From NCBI RefSeq assembly GCF_027887165.1, contig NC_077228.1, positions 102,891,362 through 102,955,361 on the forward strand: a stretch of 64,000 nt of DNA, read 5' to 3'. Shown one piece after another: positions 63,701 to 64,000 of this stretch. The position numbers and the translations under genes are program-made. The notes beneath the pieces are model-generated. The model made no database searches. It was given only the letters and a program-made list of their open reading frames with translations, and was not told where the DNA came from. Every line of letters begins with the position of its first letter. Within the stretch, counting starts at the first letter, position 1. This DNA is from Monodelphis domestica (lineage: Eukaryota; Chordata; Mammalia; Didelphimorphia; Didelphidae).

Positions 63701-64000
63701 GACCTGGAAGGCTGGAAAGCTGAGCTTCCCTTCCTGGCATGACCATTTCTCACCAGTGGCCTCTTCGGACCCTTCCAGTTCTAAATAAATCTATCTCTTC
63801 AATCTTCCCACAGACCTTCCCATTCCCAGCCCGGGGGTCAACTAACCCTTCTCTTCAGGATCTGAGTCTGAGTCTACCACGCTCTCCTCGCTGCCTGAAT
63901 CTTCATCTTCATCTTCTCGTCCTTCTTCTTCTTCACAACCGCTTTCATCGCGATCTTCCTCTTCCTCCTGGGCATGTAACACCATGATAGTCCCCCCCAC
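28611..64000 (-). CDS. KIF21B: Kinesin-4 family member KIF21B, C-terminal two thirds (coiled coils and WD40 domain)
   Basis: Twenty-two shared exons plus alternative last exons, all phase-consistent, encode about 1,060 codons; the human protein is about 1,637 residues, so the motor domain and 5' exons lie beyond 64000. KIF21B is a plus-end-directed neuronal/lymphoid kinesin that pauses at and limits growth of microtubule plus ends. Order seen: acidic E/D linker (63847-64000), coiled coil ([20 protein letters not shown] region), basic coiled coil (RREEQQ-like), then [19 protein letters not shown] and [19 protein letters not shown] (regulatory antiparallel coiled coil, the region where KIF21A eye-movement-disorder mutations cluster), Ser/Pro-rich linker ([20 protein letters not shown]), and the WD40 propeller with [27 protein letters not shown] and GHDSPINAI blades. 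Residues agree closely with remembered KIF21B rather than KIF21A. Two C-termini are possible (see 29214-29313 and 28611-28665). Confidence 0.97.
29214..29313 (-). CDS. KIF21B: KIF21B alternative terminal exon K23a (long C-terminus)
   Basis: Acceptor 'actgtcacag' then T completing Ser: [20 protein letters not shown], then [12 protein letters not shown] and TGA at 29214-29216. This is the C-terminus remembered for the long human KIF21B isoform. A donor-like GTATGA follows the stop at 29095, so the exon may be a cassette spliced on to 28665. Confidence 0.92.
29371..29391. repeat. (CA)n with flanking GA-rich sequence
   Basis: Short dinucleotide tract about 60-80 bp upstream (transcript sense) of the KIF21B K23a acceptor; reads UGUGUG in the transcript. 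Confidence 0.8.
30022..30221 (-). CDS. KIF21B: KIF21B exon K22 (WD40)
   Basis: Reads [58 protein letters not shown] and SKHIFTAS with a split codon (AG) that either terminal exon completes to Ser. Donor GTAAGC. Confidence 0.97.
30911..31081 (-). CDS. KIF21B: KIF21B exon K21 (WD40)
   Basis: 57 codons, phase 0: [39 protein letters not shown] and [18 protein letters not shown]. The intron before it (31082-37485) is the longest intron of this gene in the window. Confidence 0.96.
31362..31460 (-). repeat. WSINE1-like SINE fragment
   Basis: 'ttaacccttgctttctgttt' and 'gggttcagtgacttgcccag' are the reverse tail and core; the head is missing. Confidence 0.65.
31695..31845 (+). mobile_element. hAT-like MITE fragment
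   Basis: 'caggggtgacaaactcaaag' and 'acattatctatattctagtg' parallel the element at 3931-4135; the right end is missing. Confidence 0.45.
31990..32325. repeat. Two MIR/THER1 fragments, head to head
   Basis: 31990-32135 is forward ('tcagtttcctcatctgtaaa'); 32165-32325 is reverse ('ctatgtgctaggcactgcgt', 'ccattttacagatgagaaac'). In the long KIF21B intron K20-K21. Confidence 0.65.
32484..32665 (+). repeat. WSINE1-like CORE-SINE feeding a GGAA tract
   Basis: Full-length copy beginning 'ggggcagctgggtggctcag'; its 3' 'agatggaaggagaaagatgg' leads without a break into the (GGAA)n array. Confidence 0.9.
32681..32811. repeat. (GGAA)n microsatellite, about 130 bp
   Basis: Some 32 GGAA units with one interrupting AGAAA. 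The long open frames of Glu-Gly-Arg-Lys here are repeat artefacts. Confidence 0.95.
33405..33613 (-). repeat. WSINE1-like CORE-SINE
   Basis: Full-length reverse copy: 'attggttccaaggcagaaga', 'gggctaggcaatgggggtta', 'ccactgcgccacccagctgc'. Confidence 0.9.
33720..34440. other. Unassigned intronic sequence
   Basis: A/T-rich, no splice-bounded exon and no repeat family I can name, though the text looks like decayed repeat. In KIF21B intron K20-K21. Confidence 0.4.
34565..34885 (+). mobile_element. Marsupial L1 3' UTR fragment
   Basis: 'agaactatgggagtagaggt', 'catcacatgtatatatgggt' and the closing 'atttaaaaataaaaattatt' fit an L1 3' end with an A-rich tail. Confidence 0.55.
34905..35085 (+). repeat. 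CORE-SINE (WSINE1/MAR1-type head)
   Basis: 'gggacgtagtggataaagtg', 'gagaggacttgggttcaaat', 'gtgtccctgggcaagccatt'; inserted right behind the L1 tail. Confidence 0.8.
35870..37195 (+). mobile_element. L2-like LINE, interrupted by a SINE
   Basis: Before and after the SINE at 35996-36185 the frame shows endonuclease-like '[16 protein letters not shown]' (compare GDFN.H.D of L2/CR1); 36690-37195 has L2 3' blocks ('aacatcaccctcaactcctc', 'atagcctcctaattggtcag', 'caaatctgatcatgttaccc'). The reverse-transcriptase part is missing, so there is a large internal loss. Confidence 0.5.
35996..36185 (+). repeat. WSINE1-like CORE-SINE nested in L2
   Basis: Complete copy: 'ggacagctgggtggctaagt' to 'ttctaagatggaaggtaaag'. 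Younger than the host element by nesting. Confidence 0.88.
37210..37440 (+). repeat. MIR/THER1 SINE
   Basis: 'ggcctggagtcaagaagacc', 'agctgggtgactctaagcaa', 'tttcctcaactgtaaaatgg', 'acatttagcacagtgcctaa'; ends about 45 bp from KIF21B exon K20. Confidence 0.85.
37486..37603 (-). CDS. KIF21B: KIF21B exon K20 (WD40)
   Basis: Reads (R)[37 protein letters not shown] and VK, phase 0. A NAGNAG-type acceptor (AG at 37607 and 37604): the downstream AG gives the expected LNRFQP; the upstream one would insert one residue. Donor GTACTG. Confidence 0.95.
37982..38146 (-). CDS. KIF21B: KIF21B exon K19 (WD40)
   Basis: Reads [37 protein letters not shown] and [17 protein letters not shown] plus two bases. 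Donor GTCAGG at 37981, a non-optimal but usable site. Confidence 0.95.
38640..38993 (+). mobile_element. Marsupial L1 3' UTR fragment
   Basis: 'agactcatgatgaaaaaact', 'gggactgttggaatctgatt', 'tttctacatgtaattgaaaa' and a terminal A-run match the copy at 57900-58270. Confidence 0.7.
39285..39465 (-). CDS. KIF21B: KIF21B exon K18 (WD40)
   Basis: Reads [40 protein letters not shown] and [18 protein letters not shown], then TLT with a split last codon. Uses the first of two AG acceptors 4 bp apart ('ctacag/acag'); only this one keeps frame. Donor GTAGGT. Confidence 0.95.
39799..40005 (+). repeat. WSINE1-like CORE-SINE
   Basis: 'ggggacagccatgtggctca' head, box B 'gggctcaaatctggcttcag', tail 'tattgattctaagatggaag'. 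In KIF21B intron K17-K18. Confidence 0.88.
40204..40223. repeat. (CA)n tract downstream of KIF21B exon K17
   Basis: About ten CA units on +, so (UG)n in the transcript, about 170 nt past the K17 donor. Confidence 0.9.
40389..40525 (-). CDS. KIF21B: KIF21B exon K17 (first WD40 blade)
   Basis: Reads (R)[37 protein letters not shown] and ELLFTGSK plus one base. [10 protein letters not shown] is the first WD-type GH motif. Donor GTATGT. Flanked in the introns by (CA)n and (TG)n tracts. Confidence 0.96.
40672..40717. repeat. (GT)n tract upstream of KIF21B exon K17
   Basis: About 22 GT units on +, so (CA)n in the transcript, about 150 nt before the K17 acceptor. CA repeats bind hnRNP L. Confidence 0.95.
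41550..41975. repeat. Compound (TA)n / (ATCT)n / (ATCC)n array
   Basis: (TA)n at about 41550-41577 then a 370-bp mosaic of ATCT, ATCC and ATGT units with the purest run at 41618-41657. In KIF21B intron K16-K17. Confidence 0.9.
42005..42110 (+). repeat. MIR/MAR1-type CORE-SINE fragment
   Basis: 'tatggcatagtgagtagaga', 'gctggaagacctgtgttcag', 'ctagctaggtgacccaggca'. Confidence 0.6.
42425..42802. repeat. Purine-rich region with (GA)n and (CAGA)n
   Basis: A long AGAGA-rich stretch ending in (GA)n at 42744-42763 and (CAGA)n at 42764-42790. Antisense Ser/Leu-rich frames here are artefacts. Confidence 0.8.
43245..43430 (+). repeat. WSINE1-like CORE-SINE
   Basis: 'aactaggttgctcagtggat' head to 'agaactgatatgtagcacca' tail; followed by an expanded (AAAG)n tract. 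Confidence 0.87.
43431..43560. repeat. (AAAG)n-rich tract behind a SINE
   Basis: Imperfect AAAG/AAGG units over 130 bp, starting at the SINE 3' end as at 32681. Confidence 0.85.
44080..44315 (+). mobile_element. L2 LINE 3' end
   Basis: 'tgtctggagtgctctccttc', 'tctacatgaggcctttctgt', 'agactgtaacatccttgagg' are L2 3' blocks in order. Confidence 0.7.
44320..44545 (+). repeat. MIR/THER1 SINE
   Basis: 'gaaatcaggaagacctgagt', 'gcctcagagtcctcatctat', 'tgtaaagtactttgcaaacc' in order. Confidence 0.85.
44768..44987 (-). repeat. WSINE1-like CORE-SINE
   Basis: Reverse copy: 'ttctgtcttggaatctatgc', 'gggctaggcaatggaggtta', 'ctaagccatgctgccctt'. Confidence 0.82.
45941..45979 (-). CDS. KIF21B: KIF21B microexon K16 (13 residues, probable cassette)
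   Basis: 39-nt exon reading [12 protein letters not shown] with split codons at both ends; acceptor 'gccctccccag', donor GTACAG. Length is a multiple of three and both ends are in the same phase, so skipping preserves frame. From memory, human KIF21B isoforms differ by the absence of 13 residues here. Flanking introns are 2.06 kb and 5.4 kb. Confidence 0.93.
45990..48030. other. KIF21B: Repeat-free KIF21B intron K15-K16
   Basis: About 2 kb with no SINE or LINE that I can recognise, G/A-rich near the microexon. Open frames occur (for example 46390-46881 on +) but none resembles a known protein. It may hold splicing signals for the microexon. Confidence 0.5.
48039..48152 (-). CDS. KIF21B: KIF21B exon K15
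   Basis: Reads [20 protein letters not shown], then [17 protein letters not shown] plus two bases. Pro-rich [10 protein letters not shown] stretch. Acceptor 'cccctctccag', donor GTAAGA. Confidence 0.95.
48205..48320 (-). mobile_element. L3/CR1 fragment
   Basis: 'aatagctctaattgttagga' and 'ctgtttgggccagacctgtg' match the 3' end of L3 in reverse. Confidence 0.5.
48549..48682 (-). repeat. WSINE1-like SINE, truncated
   Basis: 'ccttctgtcttagcatcaat' to 'gggtcacacagctctgaagt'; the head is missing. Confidence 0.8.
48905..49047 (-). repeat. WSINE1-like SINE, tail missing
   Basis: 'gggctaggcaatggatgtta' to 'gagccacctagatgcccc' in reverse; complements the missing head of the copy at 48549-48682, so the two may be one SINE split by about 220 bp. 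Confidence 0.7.
49160..49335 (-). mobile_element. L3/CR1 3' end fragment
   Basis: 'agaatctgaagaactgaaag', 'acatactggagaagttgcta' resemble the L3 3' end in reverse; ends 77 bp from exon K14. Confidence 0.5.
49412..49486 (-). CDS. KIF21B: KIF21B exon K14
   Basis: 75-nt exon: [19 protein letters not shown], then RGQPI plus two bases. Ser/Arg-rich with probable phosphosites. Donor GTAGGT. Confidence 0.94.
49592..49797 (-). CDS. KIF21B: KIF21B exon K13
   Basis: Reads [58 protein letters not shown] and PTRGSTF (last codon split). Strong match to the KIF21B inter-domain linker. Acceptor 'cttcctctccag', donor GTAAGG. Confidence 0.95.
49945..50165 (+). repeat. MIR/THER1 SINE
   Basis: 'ttggagtcaagaagacacac', 'ctcagtttccccatttgtaa', 'tgttttgcaagtactctatg' in order. 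Confidence 0.75.
50369..50426 (-). CDS. KIF21B: KIF21B exon K12
   Basis: 58-nt exon: (S)[19 protein letters not shown], phase 0 at the end. Acceptor 'gtctcctccag', donor GTGAGT. Confidence 0.94.
50629..50680 (-). CDS. KIF21B: KIF21B exon K11
   Basis: 52-nt exon: [17 protein letters not shown] plus two bases. Acceptor 'cttctcatag', donor GTGAGT. Acidic, probably unstructured. Confidence 0.94.
51037..51202 (-). CDS. KIF21B: KIF21B exon K10
   Basis: Reads [20 protein letters not shown], then [18 protein letters not shown] and [11 protein letters not shown] plus one base. Acceptor 'cttcctccctag', donor GTAAGG. Last coiled-coil helix before the linker. Confidence 0.95.
51695..51855 (+). repeat. 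MIR SINE
   Basis: 'acctgtgtccaaatctagct', 'ggttcctcatctataaaatg', 'ttctattctaaatctacgac' in order. Confidence 0.7.
52152..52253 (-). CDS. KIF21B: KIF21B exon K9
   Basis: 34 codons, phase 0: [20 protein letters not shown], then [14 protein letters not shown]. Acceptor 'tatcctag', donor GTAATA. Confidence 0.95.
52374..52568 (-). CDS. KIF21B: KIF21B exon K8 (regulatory coiled coil)
   Basis: 65 codons, phase 0: [59 protein letters not shown] and QLEETK. The [10 protein letters not shown] motif corresponds to the KIF21A segment carrying known autoinhibition-releasing changes. Donor GTGACT. Confidence 0.96.
52757..52875 (+). repeat. WSINE1-like SINE, 5'-truncated
   Basis: 'tagctgtgtgaccctggaca' to the A-run at 52859-52872. 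Confidence 0.8.
53575..53722 (-). CDS. KIF21B: KIF21B exon K7 (start of regulatory coiled coil)
   Basis: Reads [19 protein letters not shown], then [18 protein letters not shown] and [11 protein letters not shown], phase 0 at the end. The matching stretch of KIF21A is part of the autoinhibitory segment. Donor GTAAAA. Confidence 0.96.
53828..53855. repeat. (TG)n tract
   Basis: About 13 TG units in KIF21B intron K6-K7, 107 bp upstream (transcript sense) of the K7 acceptor at 53722. Confidence 0.9.
54140..54369 (-). CDS. KIF21B: KIF21B exon K6
   Basis: Reads [20 protein letters not shown], a Ser-rich stretch ([17 protein letters not shown]) and [18 protein letters not shown], ending two bases into Arg. 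A flexible break between coiled coils. Acceptor 'tctccctcag', donor GTCAGA. Confidence 0.95.
54978..55046 (-). CDS. KIF21B: KIF21B exon K5
   Basis: 23 codons, phase 0: [20 protein letters not shown], then TQE. Continues the coiled coil. Acceptor 'cctccctacag', donor GTGAGC. Confidence 0.95.
55780..56065 (-). mobile_element. L3/CR1 fragment
   Basis: 'cttcattctgcccactggga', 'atgtgacagcccttcagata', 'cctggttgcccacctctgaa' follow the reverse L3 order also seen at 1108-2205. Confidence 0.6.
56140..56430 (-). repeat. MIR/THER1 SINE
   Basis: 'catataatcatctaatgctc'-like tail, 'cttggccaaggtcacatgac' and 'gccaggacttaaacacagga' core in reverse; degraded. Confidence 0.5.
56720..56827 (-). CDS. KIF21B: KIF21B exon K4 (basic coiled coil)
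   Basis: 36 codons, phase 0: [20 protein letters not shown], then [16 protein letters not shown]. Arg/Lys-rich helix. Acceptor 'ccttccacag', donor GTGAGG. Confidence 0.96.
57045..57300 (-). mobile_element. L3/CR1 3' end fragment
   Basis: 'gtagaatctcacggttgtaa', 'gcaaatcttcaaatgccttc', 'tttttaggaagttctttttt' repeat the L3 3' end order in reverse. Confidence 0.65.
57365..58270 (+). mobile_element. L1 LINE 3' end, marsupial type
   Basis: 'gggaaaattaggacactcat', 'acactgttggtggaattgtg', 'ggaactatgctcaaagagtc' and 'ataccctttgattcagtaat' are the L1 late-ORF2 / 3' UTR text; 'aggactcatgatgagaaatg'-like sequence and an A-rich end follow. About 58080-58160 carries a reverse SINE tail, so the element is interrupted. 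It lies in KIF21B intron K3-K4, antisense to the gene. Confidence 0.8.
58505..58625 (+). mobile_element. L1 3' UTR fragment
   Basis: 'aagtgaaatcaacagaacca' and 'agaacattgtacacagtagc' match the same region of the L1 copy at 57780-57850. Confidence 0.65.
58640..58836 (-). repeat. WSINE1-like CORE-SINE
   Basis: Reverse copy: 'gccttccatcttagaatcaa', 'gggctaggcaatgggggtta', 'ccagatttgaacccatcttc', ending near 'gccaccgaactgccc'. Confidence 0.87.
58840..60120. other. Intronic sequence with no recognised element
   Basis: KIF21B intron K3-K4, part next to exon K3. No repeat or exon is recognised; frames here, including the 217-codon one that runs through exon K3, are read-through of intron. Confidence 0.5.
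60122..60135. repeat. C14 homopolymer beside the K3 splice donor
   Basis: G14 in the transcript, beginning 7 nt into the intron (GTAACT then G14). Confidence 0.95.
60142..60341 (-). CDS. KIF21B: KIF21B exon K3 (coiled coil)
   Basis: Acceptor 'ctcctggcccag'. Reads (S)[19 protein letters not shown], then [19 protein letters not shown], and ends [10 protein letters not shown] in phase 0. Donor GTAACT is followed immediately on the transcript by a run of 14 G (60122-60135 on + is C14). Confidence 0.96.
60495..60712 (-). repeat. MAR1 SINE
   Basis: 'ttttgtgaccccatttgggg', 'tttcttggcaaagacactag', then core and 'agtattctatccactatggc' in reverse. Confidence 0.85.
60785..61041 (+). repeat. Inverted duplication, arm A
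   Basis: About 257 bp nearly complementary to 61984-62244. Shared blocks include 'ctgcctgagaccctggca', 'ctctgccctcagtccttctt', 'ggagccagccagctacccag' and 'gggtattctcatcatgccaa'. Confidence 0.9.
61085..61305 (+). repeat. MIR/THER1 SINE
   Basis: 'caagtgaccctgggtaagcc', 'cttagtttcctcagccataa', 'cagggttgtcatgaagatca' in order; lies in the loop between the inverted arms. Confidence 0.85.
61329..61368. repeat. (TA)n tract
   Basis: TA-rich microsatellite with TG interruptions, in the loop of the inverted duplication. Confidence 0.85.
61768..61965 (+). repeat. WSINE1-like CORE-SINE
   Basis: 'ggggcaacaaggtgattctg' head, box-B-like 'cagttcaaatgtggcc', 'tagtattggttctaaagtaa' tail; just inside arm B. 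Confidence 0.85.
61984..62244 (-). repeat. Inverted duplication, arm B
   Basis: About 261 bp; its reverse complement aligns end to end with 60785-61041 at roughly 85-90 percent by eye, with one small indel near the middle (62160-62180). Confidence 0.9.
62413..62604 (-). CDS. KIF21B: KIF21B exon K2 (coiled coil)
   Basis: Acceptor 'cctcccacag'. Reads [39 protein letters not shown] and [15 protein letters not shown]; heptad leucines throughout. Donor GTATGT at 62412; ends one base into Ser. Confidence 0.95.
62740..62895 (+). repeat. MIR/THER1 3' part
   Basis: 'tagtttcttcagctgtaaaa', 'cagggttgttgcaaggatga', 'tgttatataaatgatagcta'. Confidence 0.8.
62908..63090 (+). repeat. WSINE1-like CORE-SINE
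   Basis: 'agttaggtgactcagtggat' to 'ttctaaaatggaagataaag'. Confidence 0.85.
63125..63380 (+). mobile_element. L2 LINE 3' fragment
   Basis: 'gtcaccaaagtgcttttccc', 'aataaactccagtggctccc', 'ttgcattcaaagcccatcat' and 'cacatagtaggtgctcaata' in L2 order. Confidence 0.65.
63435..63628 (-). repeat. WSINE1-like CORE-SINE
   Basis: Reverse copy: 'ccttccatcttagaatcaat', 'agtgacttgcccatggtcat', 'gagccatctagttgcccc'; in KIF21B intron K1-K2. Confidence 0.87.
63847..64000 (-). CDS. KIF21B: KIF21B exon K1 (acidic linker; cut by window edge)
   Basis: Reads (V)[18 protein letters not shown], then [19 protein letters not shown], ending PEEK plus one base at 63847 before donor GTTAGT. About half of the residues are Glu or Asp. 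The 5' limit is unclear: the frame stays open to 64000, but an AG within 'catgcccag' could instead be the acceptor. Confidence 0.85.

Overview
The window is vertebrate, almost certainly marsupial, nuclear DNA. It is dominated by introns. It carries dozens of tRNA-derived CORE-SINEs of the marsupial WSINE1/MAR1 type, whose RTE-like 3' tail reads 'gccaagaaaaccccaaat'. It also has MIR/THER1, L2, L3/CR1 and marsupial-type L1 3' ends, and no Alu, B1 or other placental repeats. The abundance of WSINE1-like copies hints at an Australian (possibly dasyurid) species, but that is inference.

Two protein-coding genes lie tail to tail. (1) Positions 217-16217 on the + strand hold the last eleven coding exons of a maestro HEAT-like repeat (MROH) gene. 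All splice junctions agree in phase and no in-frame stop occurs before the final TGA, giving a 478-residue C-terminal part. Its position beside KIF21B matches the place of human MROH3P, which is a pseudogene, so this looks like an intact marsupial MROH3. (2) Positions 64000 down to 28611 on the - strand hold the C-terminal ~1,060 codons of kinesin-4 family member KIF21B, in 22 shared exons plus two alternative terminal coding exons. In transcript order they encode an acidic linker, long coiled coils, the regulatory coiled-coil region, a Ser-rich linker with a 39-nt (13-residue) microexon, and the WD40 propeller. The motor domain and promoter lie to the right, outside the window. A ~5.1 kb 3' UTR, free of recognisable SINEs, runs down to a polyadenylation signal at about 23,515.

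Layout: 1-16.7 kb MROH3 exons and repeat-filled introns (a 1.1 kb L3/CR1 fragment, a solo LTR fossil, many SINEs); 16.7-23.5 kb intergenic (L2, MAR1, a degenerate 57-78 bp minisatellite, long poly-C tracts); 23.5-28.6 kb KIF21B 3' UTR; 28.6-31.1 kb last WD40 exons; 31.1-45.9 kb long repeat-rich introns with WD40 exons at 37.5-40.5 kb; 45.9-55 kb dense exons of the linker and coiled coils; 55-64 kb sparser coiled-coil exons with L1/L3 debris and a 260-bp inverted duplication.

Nothing here resembles a new multi-gene system. The observations most worth following are the apparently intact MROH3, the duplicated alternative last exons and the microexon of KIF21B, the intronic inverted duplication at 60.8/62.2 kb, the minisatellite at 20.6 kb, and simple repeats or a G-run placed right beside KIF21B splice sites. 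Exon limits were read by eye from splice consensus and reading frame; repeat limits are approximate.
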